DNA from: Albibeggiatoa sp964388965
GTDB lineage: Bacteria > Pseudomonadota > Gammaproteobacteria > Beggiatoales > Beggiatoaceae
Length of the DNA: 29,231 nt
Direction of reading: 5' to 3'
Assembly: GCA_964388965.1 (NCBI GenBank)
Contig: CAYMCP010000046.1
Coordinates: forward strand, 1-29,231
Part shown: positions 7,904 through 16,700 of the stretch, one piece after another
How positions within the stretch are numbered: the stretch's first letter is position 1
Layout of the letters: each line of letters starts with the position of its first letter
Notes under the pieces: model-generated
Seen by the model: only the letters and a program-made list of their open reading frames with translations
What the model was told of the DNA's origin: nothing
Databases searched by the model: none
Position numbers and translations under genes: made by a program

Positions 7904-9172
7904 ATGGACGATATTGATAAACATTTTTTACCTAATTTTTGTAGTGCATATTTAATTATTTCCGGCATCGTATTGAGCGAATTATTGGCAATAGTGTTGG
8001 TGCTCAGTCCAGTAGGAAAAGAAGGTTATGCTTGGCATTATATTCAACATGAACTATTGCCTAGTCTTGGCTGGACATCAATTTTTATGCAAGCTGTCAC
8101 GTTACTTAGTTTATCTATTCTGTGCCTGACTAGGAAATGGCTTAGACAACTTGATGATCAAAATGTTGCCCCCGTATTAAGCTATCTATTTATTCTGATC
8201 GTAACTTGGTTAGCGAGTAAATTTGCTTGGGAGTTGGAACACGCATTCACTTATACCACAGACATTTATGCTGACTATTATGTTATGTTATTAACCAATC
8301 TAGCTATCACAAATATTGTCAGTTTTATCGTTATGACTATTTGTTATTATAATAAATTTCTGAAAAATAGCGCGCTAATTTTAATCTACACTTTAGTATT
8401 AATTTTGACAATTTTATTTACTGAATTACTTACGGTACTTAATGCGTTACAAAACAACCATAGTCAAGCCATTGACCACCACTTGTTTTTATTGCGCAAT
8501 TTGAGCATCAGTGCCATTGTCAGTGCCATTGTTTTACGCTATTTTTATATCCAATACCGTTGGAAAAAGCAAACAGAAGCAACGGCTTATTCCAGAGTAC
8601 AAGCCTTACAGGCACGAATTCGTCCACATTTTCTATTCAACAGCATGAATAGTATTGCAAGTTTGATTCGGATTGACCCAGATAAAGCAGAACAAGCTGT
8701 TGAAGATTTATCAGAATTATTCCGGGCGAGTTTGGCTGATGCCAGAGAAAAAGTAAGTTTAGAAGAAGAATTAGACTTATGTATCCAATATTTGCGTATC
8801 GAAGGATTGCGCCTAGACGAGCGTTTACAAGTGCGATGGAATATAGATAATGTGCCTAAAGATGCACTGATTCCACGTTTAAGTATTCAACCACTACTAG
8901 AAAATGCAATTTATTATGGTATCCAACCTTTACCAGAAGGTGGTATGATAGAAATTACTGGTTTTTTTGATGGTAAAATGATTCACTTAGATATTGAAAA
9001 TCCTTTAAGCCAACAGCCATTAACCTACCGCAGTAAGGGACATGGTATTGCACAACGTAATATTCACGAGCGTTTACAAGCACATTATGGTGTACAAGGA
9101 AGTTTAACCGTCAAACAAGAACCTAGTGTATATTGTGTTAGCTTACGTTTCCCGTATCAAACAGACTTATGA
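7904..9172 (+). CDS. LytS/AlgZ-type sensor histidine kinase
   Basis: A 422-residue inner-membrane kinase. The first ~225 residues hold six hydrophobic helices with little periplasmic exposure. They are followed by the His_kinase (PF06580) segment, with the phospho-acceptor in R-P-H-F-L-F-N-S-M-N-S-I (His242), and then an ATPase domain with the N-box L-S-I-Q-P-L-L-E-N-A and a G-box K-G-H-G-I-A-Q-R-N-I. This is the LytS/AlgZ (FimS) class, which pairs with LytTR response regulators. The gene overlaps its partner at 9169 by four bases (ATGA), so the two are translationally coupled. The ligand is not known. Only a weak Shine-Dalgarno is visible before ATG 7904. Confidence 0.92.
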   Translation: MDDIDKHFLPNFCSAYLIISGIVLSELLAIVLVLSPVGKEGYAWHYIQHELLPSLGWTSIFMQAVTLLSLSILCLTRKWLRQLDDQNVAPVLSYLFILIVTWLASKFAWELEHAFTYTTDIYADYYVMLLTNLAITNIVSFIVMTICYYNKFLKNSALILIYTLVLILTILFTELLTVLNALQNNHSQAIDHHLFLLRNLSISAIVSAIVLRYFYIQYRWKKQTEATAYSRVQALQARIRPHFLFNSMNSIASLIRIDPDKAEQAVEDLSELFRASLADAREKVSLEEELDLCIQYLRIEGLRLDERLQVRWNIDNVPKDALIPRLSIQPLLENAIYYGIQPLPEGGMIEITGFFDGKMIHLDIENPLSQQPLTYRSKGHGIAQRNIHERLQAHYGVQGSLTVKQEPSVYCVSLRFPYQTDL

Positions 9173-9912
9173 AAATTTTAATTGTCGATGACGAACGTCT
9201 TGCACGCGAACGCCTTATAGCCTTAGTTCGTGAATTAGGGCTAGGAGATGTAGTCGGAGAAGCAAGTAATGGTAAAGAGGCTTTAAGTGCAGTTTATGCC
9301 TACCAGCCAGACGTGGTTTTGTTAGACATACGAATGCCGGGTACTGATGGTATGCAGGTCGCGCAAAAATTAGTTGATATTTATCCGCAGCCAACCGTTA
9401 TCTTTACGACTGCGTACAACGACCACGCACTAGAAGCGTTTGAAACTCAAGCGGTGGATTATTTAGTTAAGCCGATTCGCAAAGAGCGTTTACAACAAGC
9501 ATTAAAACGTGCTCAGGCATTACATCAAAAACCGACCACGATAGACGATACACCTAGAGCAACAGCACGCAGTCACATTAGTGTCAACGTGCGAAATAAT
9601 TTAAAATTAATTCCAGTCAGCGAGGTTTTTTATTTTTCTGCTGATGAGAAATATGTTATTTTACACTGGAAAGAAGGTGAAGCTCTGCTAAGTGAGACCT
9701 TAAAGGACTTAGAAAGGGAATTCTCCGGACAATTTTTGCGTATCCACCGCAGCACTTTAGTCGCAGTAAGCTACATTTCCAGTTTAATAAAAGACAATAA
9801 CGGACGTTGTTATATTACGTTACGTGAACAGAACATACGCCTAGAGATTAGCCGTCGTCACTTGCCGACTGTGCGAAAAGTACTGAAAGATATGCGTTTG
9901 TCTAATTTTTAG
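9169..9912 (+). CDS. LytTR-family response regulator (AlgR-like)
   Basis: A 247-residue two-domain regulator. The receiver (1-~120) has the acidic pair D7/D8, phospho-acceptor Asp53 in L-L-D-I-R-M-P-G, Thr80 and Lys101 in Y-L-V-K-P-I. The LytTR DNA-binding domain (~145-245) shows the typical F-Y-F-S-A-D-E-K-Y-V and R-I-H-R-S-T-L-V-A-V strands. The organisation matches AlgR, which controls alginate, type IV pili and virulence genes in Pseudomonas. Targets here are not known. It is coupled to the kinase upstream by a 4-bp overlap, and the YfiR-like gene follows 42 bp later on the same strand, so all three may share a transcript. Confidence 0.93.
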   Translation: MKILIVDDERLARERLIALVRELGLGDVVGEASNGKEALSAVYAYQPDVVLLDIRMPGTDGMQVAQKLVDIYPQPTVIFTTAYNDHALEAFETQAVDYLVKPIRKERLQQALKRAQALHQKPTTIDDTPRATARSHISVNVRNNLKLIPVSEVFYFSADEKYVILHWKEGEALLSETLKDLEREFSGQFLRIHRSTLVAVSYISSLIKDNNGRCYITLREQNIRLEISRRHLPTVRKVLKDMRLSNF

Positions 9913-9954
9913 TTGAGTAGGAATGCAAATGGTCTTGTTACATAGGGCGTGATT

Positions 9955-10488
9955 ATGCGACATTTTATCGCTCAGACCCTAATCATTTTTATCATTAATT
10001 TCTCTACTGCTTATGCTGATGATGATAACCATCAAGAATATCATATCAAAGCGGCATTTTTGTATAATTTAAGTTTAATGATAAAATGGCCAGATGAAAG
10101 AGCAGAAACGCCTATCAATGATCCGCTACTGATTTGTACTTTAGCGCAAGACCCTTTTGGTATTTTACTCGACGCGATTGAAGAAAATACAGTTAGAAAA
10201 CGCAATTTAATATTAAAACGCAATCTTAGATTAGAGCAAATAGAAGGTTGTCATGTGTTGTTTATTCCGCAAACTCAAAAAGATAATTTAAAAAAAATAC
10301 TCTCCTATGTAAGGGATTCGCCTATTTTAACCGTTAGTGAAATAGATAGATTTGCTCATCAAGGTGGTATGATTAATATGGTTAAACGGCGTAATCGGGT
10401 AAAATTAGAGATTAATTTAGAAATTTTAAAAAAAGCACAATTTTATGCTAATGCACGCTTATTAGTATTAGCCAAAATTGTAAATTAA
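9955..10488 (+). CDS. YfiR-family (DUF4154) periplasmic protein
   Basis: A 177-residue exported protein. Residues 1-~20 form a signal peptide ending S-T-A-Y-A before D-D-D. The mature part carries the YfiR/DUF4154 pattern: Y-H-I-K-A-A-F-L-Y-N, I-K-W-P, a central D-P-F-G, G-C-H-V-L-F-I-P, L-T-V-S-E-I-D-R-F-A-H-Q-G-G-M-I and K-L-E-I-N. In Pseudomonas YfiR restrains the diguanylate cyclase YfiN from the periplasm. No such partner is in this window, but the AlgZR-like pair is directly upstream. ATG 9955 is preferred over GTG 9949 because AGGG at 9944-9947 is well spaced only for the ATG. The repeat-filled spacer follows its stop. Confidence 0.88.
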   Translation: MRHFIAQTLIIFIINFSTAYADDDNHQEYHIKAAFLYNLSLMIKWPDERAETPINDPLLICTLAQDPFGILLDAIEENTVRKRNLILKRNLRLEQIEGCHVLFIPQTQKDNLKKILSYVRDSPILTVSEIDRFAHQGGMINMVKRRNRVKLEINLEILKKAQFYANARLLVLAKIVN

Positions 10489-10496
10489 GAAGTAAG

Positions 10497-10769
10497 CTTT
10501 TATCAAAATTGCAGAACTTGAGCTTGTTAGGAGTGACGCAGTTTTTTCTCGTTCCTACATACCATCTAGGAATACAGTCCAGACGCACCGCGTCACGGCC
10601 ACATTTTACTGAAAACTCTGAAAAAGTTTGTAAGTCATTGATTTTAGGTGGAGCGTATTTACATAAGTGATTGATTTTATTATAGGCAAAAAAAGTTTTT
10701 CGGAGTTCTCAGATTTTACCTAGATTTTGCGAAATAACCTTTTATCAAAATTGCAAAACTTGAGTTTGT
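10497..10769. repeat. Structured spacer bounded by a 31-bp direct repeat
   Basis: This covers most of the ~310-bp gene-free stretch before the HbpS-like gene. Copy 1 of a 31-base direct repeat is at 10497-10527 and copy 2 at 10739-10769, with two mismatches. Between them lie a decayed repeat B (10527-10595), an imperfect inverted repeat (10609-10627 with 10694-10712, 16 of 19 positions), and a nested direct repeat (AAGTCATTGATTTTA at 10632 and AAGTGATTGATTTTA at 10665). No open frame or promoter stands out. Confidence 0.7.
10527..10595 (-). repeat. Repeat B, copy 3 (degenerate, reverse strand)
   Basis: Read on the reverse strand this segment ends with a terminal repeat matching the right end of the 23973-24120 element at 16 of 19 positions. 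Next comes a hairpin with arms TTCCTA/TAGGAA (10552-10557, 10567-10572) where the other copies have TCCCAA/TTGGGA, so bases have changed on both arms together. About 14 bases between hairpin and end are missing. The GACGC-ggt-GCGTC hairpin is also kept. Confidence 0.6.
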
Positions 10770-10801
10770 AATAAAAAATTCAAAATAAAACAAAGGAAAT
10801 C

Positions 10802-11293
10802 ATGATGCGTCATTTAGCTTTGTACGGTTTATTAGCTTTACCATTATGGGCATACGCTGAACAAGAAACCCTCACCGTTTCGACTAAACGCTTAACTTTA
10901 GAAACGGCAACAAAAATTGCGCAAAACACAATTAAAGCATGTCGTAAAGCGGGCTACCAAACTGGTGTTACCATTGTTGACCGTGCAGGTCAAACACAAG
11001 TCGTATTACGCGACACGTTAGCACCTGATTTAACGCTCGTTGTCAGCAAGAAAAAAGCTTATACCGCCGTTTCTTTCAACAGTGCAACTTCTCGTTTAAC
11101 TGATCGTTTTAATACACCCTTTTCAGTGCCTAAAATAGATACTTTATTAATCAGTGGAGGTGGTTTGCCTATTCAAGCACAAGGTAGTTTGTTAGGTGGG
11201 ATTGGTGTGAGTGGCGCGCCTTCAGGTGAAATCGACGAACAATGTGCGCAAGCGGGAATTGATAGCGTATTAGACGATTTGGAAATGGAATAA
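10802..11293 (+). CDS. Secreted HbpS/GlcG-family (DUF336) protein
   Basis: A 163-residue protein of the GlcG/HbpS family. Residues 1-~19 form a signal peptide ending A-Y-A before E-Q-E, so the product is periplasmic or exported. The mature part shows the family pattern: L-T-L-E-T-A-x-x-I-A, G-V-T-I-V-D-R-A-G-Q, the K-K-K-A-Y-T-A-V helix and the glycine-rich G-G-G-L-P-I ... G-S-L-L-G-G-I-G-V-S-G-A strand. Some members bind haem (HbpS of Streptomyces) while many have no known ligand, so haem binding is only possible here. AAGGA at 10793-10797 supports the start; a second ATG follows at once and either could be used. It precedes queC without clear functional linkage. Confidence 0.9.
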   Translation: MMRHLALYGLLALPLWAYAEQETLTVSTKRLTLETATKIAQNTIKACRKAGYQTGVTIVDRAGQTQVVLRDTLAPDLTLVVSKKKAYTAVSFNSATSRLTDRFNTPFSVPKIDTLLISGGGLPIQAQGSLLGGIGVSGAPSGEIDEQCAQAGIDSVLDDLEME

Positions 11294-11301
11294 TCATAAA
11301 T

Positions 11302-11345
11302 TGCGCAATGTTGTTAATTTACAAAATAACATGCACTTTTGCGCA
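11302..11345. other. Possible two-stem hairpin between HbpS-like gene and queC
   Basis: An outer stem TGCGCAA/TTGCGCA (11302-11308 with 11339-11345) encloses an inner stem TGTTA/TAACA (11312-11316 with 11327-11331). There is no T-run after it, so a classic intrinsic terminator is unlikely. It could be an RNA leader element for queC or a protein-binding site. It lacks recognisable preQ1 riboswitch features. Confidence 0.35.
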
Positions 11346-11375
11346 TTGGTGATCGGTATTTAGGCTTATTTGTAT

Positions 11376-12050
11376 ATGAATAAAGCAGTTATTTTAGTTT
11401 CAGGTGGTTTAGATTCTGCGACGCTACTTGCTATTGCAAAATCAAAACATTATCAATGTTATGCTTTAAGTTTCAACTATGGACAGCGTCATCTATCTGA
11501 AATCAGTGCAGCAAAACGTATTGCAGCACATTTTGACGTAATTGAACACAAACTGATTCAATTAGATTTACGTGAAATTGGTGGGTCGGCGTTGACAGAT
11601 AATCAAATTCATGTGCCAACAACAGGCGTAACACAAGCTATTCCCGTCACCTATGTACCAGCTCGTAATACTATTTTTTTATCACTAGCATTAGCTTGGT
11701 CTGAAGTATTAGGCGCGAAAGATATTTTTATCGGTGTGAATGCGGTGGACTATTCAGGCTATCCCGACTGTCGCCCGGCATTTATCCAAGCGTTTACCCA
11801 ATTGGCTAACATCGCAACTAAAGCAGGTATCGAAGGGCAACAATTTCAAATACATACGCCATTAATCGAATTAACTAAAGGACAAATTATTAAAATAGGG
11901 GATAAATTGGGCGTAGACTACAGCTTAACAGTTTCATGTTATCAGGCGACTGAGGACGGTATTGCCTGCGGGGTGTGTGACTCATGTCGTTTGCGTAAAC
12001 AAGGTTTTGAACAAGCAGGAATGCTCGACCCAACACGTTACCAAAATTAA
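11376..12050 (+). CDS. queC: 7-cyano-7-deazaguanine synthase
   Basis: A 224-residue cytoplasmic enzyme that converts 7-carboxy-7-deazaguanine and ammonia to preQ0 using ATP, in the queuosine pathway. It shows the PP-loop S-G-G-L-D-S (9-14), Y-G-Q-R-H, V-P-A-R-N-T, the D-Y-S-G-Y-P-D-C-R segment, and four Cys positioned like the zinc ligands of known QueC proteins (C188, C198, C201, C204). ATG 11376 begins exactly at the family N-terminus; an in-frame TTG two codons earlier is less likely. No clear Shine-Dalgarno is seen. queD, queE and queF are not in the window, so the pathway is split. Confidence 0.96.
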   Translation: MNKAVILVSGGLDSATLLAIAKSKHYQCYALSFNYGQRHLSEISAAKRIAAHFDVIEHKLIQLDLREIGGSALTDNQIHVPTTGVTQAIPVTYVPARNTIFLSLALAWSEVLGAKDIFIGVNAVDYSGYPDCRPAFIQAFTQLANIATKAGIEGQQFQIHTPLIELTKGQIIKIGDKLGVDYSLTVSCYQATEDGIACGVCDSCRLRKQGFEQAGMLDPTRYQN

Positions 12051-12384
12051 TCTCCCAATTTAACACCTTCGTCATAATGTCAAAGTGATCGCTTGTCTTC
12101 AATATATCTTTATTTTTCAGAGAGCTATTTATCAATAAAGGTAGTGATTATTCATTAAAACCTTTGATTATAACAATTTTTCCACAAAAATGGTATTACC
12201 CATTTGGGTGATATACGGACTGTTTTATCTATCCTATACTGTTCTCATGTTGTTACTAAATCGCTTTGAAAGTGCGCCAAAGTGATTAAATCACAACGGT
12301 TTTTATATTATCTCTACTCTAATAACTTAAATCAGGGTTGGATTCAGTGATTGAAGATTTCAGCCCGTTGTAATGGAGAACATT
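12051..12384. other. Gene-free spacer with a small palindrome
   Basis: No credible open frame or RNA gene is seen in these 334 bases. There is a 13-base perfect palindrome GTGATTAAATCAC at 12282-12294, about 90 bases before the next start codon, which might be an operator. There is also a weak hairpin ATTACCC-attt-GGGTGAT near 12194-12211. A TATACT near 12235 could be a -10 element for the downstream gene, without a good -35. Confidence 0.4.
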
Positions 12385-12738
12385 ATGGGTTGGAAACGTA
12401 ATTTACCGCTAACTTTCATAAATGGTAGTGGAGAATATGTCACATTTACCTTGCAGCATAAACAAGGCGATAAAGGAATAGAACCCTGGACAATCGCTTT
12501 AGAAGCTGGTAAATATAGAAGTGAGCAGGGAACAAGTTATGATGATCATGATGATTTATGGCAAGGAGTGTGTGAATTTAGCAATGGCAAAAAAAAATCA
12601 TCTGGCGATTTTCACCATTGGGGAGTTCAAGGAAACTATGTAGCTGTCAGTTGTGCCATTTACAAAGGTGGATTTACGATGACAGGTTTTAAACAGGGTG
12701 GAGGCGCGTCATCTCACCATCATTTTGGATGGGAATAG
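12385..12738 (+). CDS. Small Gly/His-rich protein of unknown function
   Basis: A 117-residue soluble protein not matching any family I recognise. It begins M-G-W-K-R-N-L-P-L-T-F and is rich in short alternating strand-like segments (E-Y-V-T-F-T-L; Y-V-A-V-S-C-A-I), ending G-G-G-A-S-S-H-H-H-F-G-W-E. This suggests a small beta-sandwich, perhaps lectin-like, but that is only an impression. ATG 12385 is preferred over ATG 12373 because GGAG at 12376-12379 is correctly placed. The reading frame ends at TAG 12736-12738, but the same frame continues open for 22 codons (to TGA 12805-12807) with protein-like composition (R-F-I-D-P-D-K-T-Q-I-E-T-A-I-E-K-I). The gene could therefore be cut short by an amber codon. 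Confidence 0.6.
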   Translation: MGWKRNLPLTFINGSGEYVTFTLQHKQGDKGIEPWTIALEAGKYRSEQGTSYDDHDDLWQGVCEFSNGKKKSSGDFHHWGVQGNYVAVSCAIYKGGFTMTGFKQGGGASSHHHFGWE

Positions 12739-12787
12739 CGGTTTATCGATCCAGATAAAACCCAGATTGAAACTGCCATTGAGAAAA

Positions 12788-12836
12788 TTGGTAGTGGTGC
12801 AAACTGAAGTGCAGGAGTGCAAAATTTATTTTGCAA
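12788..12836. repeat. Repeat A, copy 2 (inverted relative to 3-51)
   Basis: An exact 49-base reverse complement of 3-51. It lies just after the unknown small gene and overlaps the end of the open frame that continues past its TAG. The rest of the spacer to 13021 holds no gene. AT-rich DNA there (AAGGAT at 13012) serves as the toxin ribosome site. Confidence 0.85.
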
Positions 12837-13021
12837 ATAGTAAGTTAAACTAAAATAACACTGTTTTTTGCAGGACTACCAAAAAACTTTCTCCACGCAG
12901 CGCGATAAACAGGATGTAGTGTTCAAGTGATTATTTTGAATTGTTGTTATAGCGGTGCATTTTCTGATATTAACCTTGTTGATTAAGCGAAATACTTATA
13001 CACTTAAAATAAAGGATATAT

Positions 13022-13319
13022 GTGAAATTTGAATGGGATACAAAGAAAGCTCAGGCAAATTTAAACAAACATAAAGTTAGCTTTAAGGAAGCTCAGACTG
13101 TTTTTGACGATGCTTTAGCCCATATTTTTGATGATGTATGGCATTCAGATACAGAGCCACGAGAACTGATTATTGGTCAATCAAATCAAAAGCAATTGCT
13201 GATTGTTGCATTTGTAGAAAGAAAACAAAATACCATCAGAATAATTAGCTCGTAAAGCAACAAACCAAGAGAAAATAGATTATGAACAAAACCGAACTTT
13301 TACCAGAATATACTTTTGA
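13022..13319 (+). pseudogene. brnT: BrnT-type toxin, frameshifted near the C-terminus
   Basis: The frame from GTG 13022 reads M-K-F-E-W-D-T-K-K-A-Q-A-N-L-N-K-H-K-V, the BrnT ribonuclease-toxin signature. It continues through the conserved E-P-R-E-L-I-I-G and T-I-R-I-I-S strands, then ends after 77 residues (TAA 13253-13255). The family ending S-A-R-K-A-T-x-x-E appears in a shifted frame directly after it (A-R-K-A-T-N-Q-E-K-I-D-Y-E-Q), running to TGA at 13317-13319 and overlapping the antitoxin start. Loss of a GC dinucleotide from an AGCGCTCG-like string would explain it. The shortened toxin lacks its final helix and is probably inactive, unless this is a sequencing error. AAGGAT sits five bases before GTG. 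Confidence 0.7.
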
Positions 13320-13470
13320 TTACACCAAAGCCAAACCTAACCGTTTTGCAAAACAACAACCGCAAATTACAATCACACTAGATGCTGATGTTGCAAAAGT
13401 ATTTCAAACTTCAGAATCAGTAAATAAAGCATTACGCGCCATACTCTCTGCATTGCCTGAACAGCATTGA
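13282..13470 (+). CDS. brnA: BrnA-type antitoxin
   Basis: A 62-residue protein with the BrnA layout: an N-terminal D-Y-T-K-A-K-P-N-R-F-A segment that contacts the toxin, then a ribbon-helix-helix part beginning Q-I-T-I-T-L-D-A-D-V-A-K-V-F and ending V-N-K-A-L-R-A-I-L. In the BrnTA system the antitoxin follows and slightly overlaps the toxin, neutralises it and represses the shared promoter. Here it lies 26 bases after the premature toxin stop, but it would overlap the repaired toxin frame by 38 bases. The antitoxin frame is intact. Its short length is within the range for this family. Confidence 0.8.
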   Translation: MNKTELLPEYTFDYTKAKPNRFAKQQPQITITLDADVAKVFQTSESVNKALRAILSALPEQH

Positions 13471-13562
13471 TAGTAATTCATTACAAAATAAACAAGGTAA
13501 TGAGTATAAATCATTATTTTTAACGGTTTGAATAAGATGGAATGGATGGACAGGATTAACTC

Positions 13563-13606
13563 GTGACGATGCACCGCGTCATCATGCCACAGGACGCACC
13601 AGCGTC
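13563..13606 (-). repeat. Repeat C, left-half copy (reverse strand)
   Basis: Read on the reverse strand this is GACGCTGGTGCGTCC, a short spacer, then a second imperfect palindrome GATGACGCGGTGCATCGTC. It matches the left halves of the repeats at 22668 and 24214. It sits in the gene-free 13471-13784 region, which otherwise contains only the promoter of the TPR giant. Confidence 0.75.
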
Positions 13607-13723
13607 AGCGGGCAAAACGCCTGTAAAAATTTAAAAAACAACGAGTCGTGGATATTTTTCCCAAATATTAGCTGACTATTCTATTGCTCTGTTAATCAAA
13701 ACCATACACTGTTAATAAAAAAC

Positions 13724-13751
13724 TTGACAGCGAAAATGGCAAAACTACACT
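13724..13751 (+). promoter_or_regulatory. Sigma-70-type promoter of the double TPR-GT gene
   Basis: TTGACA (13724-13729), a perfect -35 hexamer, is followed after 16 bases by TACACT (13746-13751), which matches the -10 consensus at four of six positions. The start codon is 33 bases further on. This is the clearest vegetative promoter in the window. Confidence 0.6.
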
Positions 13752-13784
13752 CTATTAGCTTTATCATAAGAGTTTACAATCCGT

Positions 13785-16700
13785 ATGACAGACTTACTTG
13801 ATATTGCTATCCAACACCACCAAGCCGGACGTTTAGCACAAGCACAACAGATTTATCAACAAATCTTACAACAAGACCCTGATTCTAGTGATGCACTACA
13901 TCTACTTGGCGTGTTAGCACATCAGGCGAATCAGCATCAACAAGCAGAACAATTAATCCAACGTGCTATTGAATTATCTCCTAAAGCGGCTGATTATCAT
14001 TGCAATTTAGCCAACGTTTACCGCGCGCAACGACAATATGACGCAGCAATTACCGCCTATCGTCAAGCAATTAAACTCAAACCTAAGCATGTGCAAGCGT
14101 GGGGGAATTTGGGTAATGTTTACCGAGAATTAGATAATAATAGCCAAGCAATTGAATGTTATAAAAAAGTATTACGCTATCAATCGAACAATCATCTTGC
14201 TTATAACAACATTGGTGCAGCGTATAAAGCGGAAAATGATTATAAACAAGCAGAAATTTTTTACCGTAAAGCAATCACTGCTAAAGCAGATTATGCCGAT
14301 GCTTATCATAATTTGAGTATTGTATTACTCGCACAAGATAAGATCGAGCAAGCGTTAAAATATTGTAAAAAAGCCCTAAAACTCAATCCTAATCTTTTGC
14401 CAGCGCATGTTAATTTGGCGGAAATTTATGAAAAACAGCAGCAGTATGAGAAATCGCTAGAAATATTAAAAGCAACCGCACAACAATATCCAGAATATGC
14501 TACGACTTATTTTCACATTGGCAAATTGTTGTATGAAAATGATCAGTATGATGATGCTTTAGTGGCTTATCATCAAGCGTTACGCATTGAGCCGAATAAT
14601 GCCGAAGTTTTGAGTAATGCAGGCTCAGTTTACAAAGAACGCGGCGAGTATGAAATTGCCCGCCAATATTTTGAACAAGCATTAAAAATAAAGCCGCAAC
14701 AATTTGAAGTTAGAAATAATTTAGGTTCAACTTTACTAGAATTGGGTATGTTACAAGAGGCGTATCAACAATACCAAGCTTGTATTATGCAGCAGCCACA
14801 CAATCCTAAATTATATAATAATATGAGTCTGTTACTGCGCTCGATGGGACAAATTGATGAGGCATTGCAATACTGTGAAAAAGGTATTCAAATCGCGCCA
14901 GATTTTGCCGATACCTATTTGAGCAAATCTATGTGTTGTTTAACGAGTGAGCGTTTTGATTGCGGTTGGGCTAATTATCATTGGCGACATAATCGATTAG
15001 AAAATCATTTATTACCCAGTTTAAGCCCATTAGAACGCTTACCAGAGGATTTAACGGGTAAACGTTTTTTATTGCACAAAGATCAGGGTTTGGGTGATGA
15101 ATTGTTTTTTTTACGTTTCGTACCAGAATTAAAACGACGCGGTGCATGGATAGCTTATCGTGTCGGTAGAAAAATCCAAAGTATTATTGCGCGTCAAGCT
15201 TGGTTAGATGAATTAATCGAAATGGATGCGGAAAATTTTCCTGAAACGGATTACAGCATCATGATCGGCGATTTACCATTTATGTTAGGCGTGCAAGATG
15301 TGCAGCCACCATTACCCCTATCCGTTGATCCAGAACGTGTTGCAGCCATTCAAGCACAATTAAAACAATTGGGTGAACCCCCTTATATTGGTGTGACGTG
15401 GCAGGGCGGTGTGAAATTAGAACAACGTGGTAAACGTAAAATTTTGTCCAAAGAAATTAATTTAGAGAAAATTACCCTGTGTTTATCTCCGATCAAAGCC
15501 ACTTTTATCATTTTACAACGCAATCCAGAGCAAGGTGAATTAGCACAATTTGCGGAATTGTTAGGGCGAGCGGTACATGATTTTACTGCATTAAATGATG
15601 ATTTAGAGCAAATGTTAGCTTTATTGTCTTGTTTAGATGATTATGTCGGCGTGAGCAACACCAACATGCACTTACTGGCTGGCATAGGTAAAACAGCGCG
15701 TGTTTTAGTACCTAATCCAGCAGAATGGCGATGGTTATATCAAGGTGATGAATCGCCTTGGTTCAGAGGTTTTCGGATTTATCGACAGTCTGCACATTTA
15801 GATTGGACACCTGCGATTGCAGCACTACAGCGCGATTTAGTGTTAATTTATGGCAGTGGAACGCTACAGAAATTAGATTATACAACTTTGATAAATCGCG
15901 CCGAACAGTGCAAGAGTCGAAAGGATGTGATTCAAGCTGAAGCTTGTTATCGTCAAGCGATTATATTGCAGCCAAATAGTATCCAAGCGTGGGGGAATTT
16001 GGGAAATTTATTGCGCTCACAAGAACGACATCAAGATGCAATTGATTGTTATCAAAAGATTTTACAACAAGATGCAGGACATGTCGCTGCGTTAAATAAT
16101 TTAGGCAATACTTACTCGGATATTGGTGAGTTTGATAAAGCAATCGAGGCTTTTGAAAAAGCACTCATCAGTCAACCAGATTTAGCTGAAACTTATACTA
16201 ATTTAGGCACGATTTACAAAGAGCGTTATGAATTGGATAAGGCTAGGGAATGTTATCAAAAAACGCTGCAATTGAAGCCGAATGTTGCAGAAGCACAGCA
16301 TAATTTAAATAACGTTTATCTGATGTTGAATCAACTAGATAAAGCGTTAGAATGTTGTGAAAAGGCAATTCAAATTAACGATAAATATCCATCAGGACAT
16401 TACGGTAAAGCAATTGCGTTGTTGGCAATGGGACGTTTTGGCGCGGAAGCTTGGTGTGAACATTTATGGCGTACCAGTCATTTGGAAAGTGCGTCAGAAT
16501 TAACATCTATTGCTAGTTTACCGCATAATTTACGAGGACAAACGGTTTTAGTGCATAGAGAACAAGGATTAGGCGATGAATTATTTTTCTTACGTTTCAT
16601 AGCGTTATTGAAACAACGTGGGGCAAGAGTATTGTATCGTGCCGGCAGCAAATTAACGACTTTGTTACGCCGCGTACCGTACATTGATGAGGTATTACCT

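Noticed and set aside
11294..11375. preQ1 riboswitch upstream of queC
   Set aside because: The expected conserved A-rich tail and pseudoknot-forming bases are not visible.
12282..12294. CRP or FNR site formed by GTGATTAAATCAC
   Set aside because: The half-site spacing (TGA-n7-TCA or GTGAT-n3-ATCAC) does not match either consensus, so it is kept only as an unnamed palindrome.
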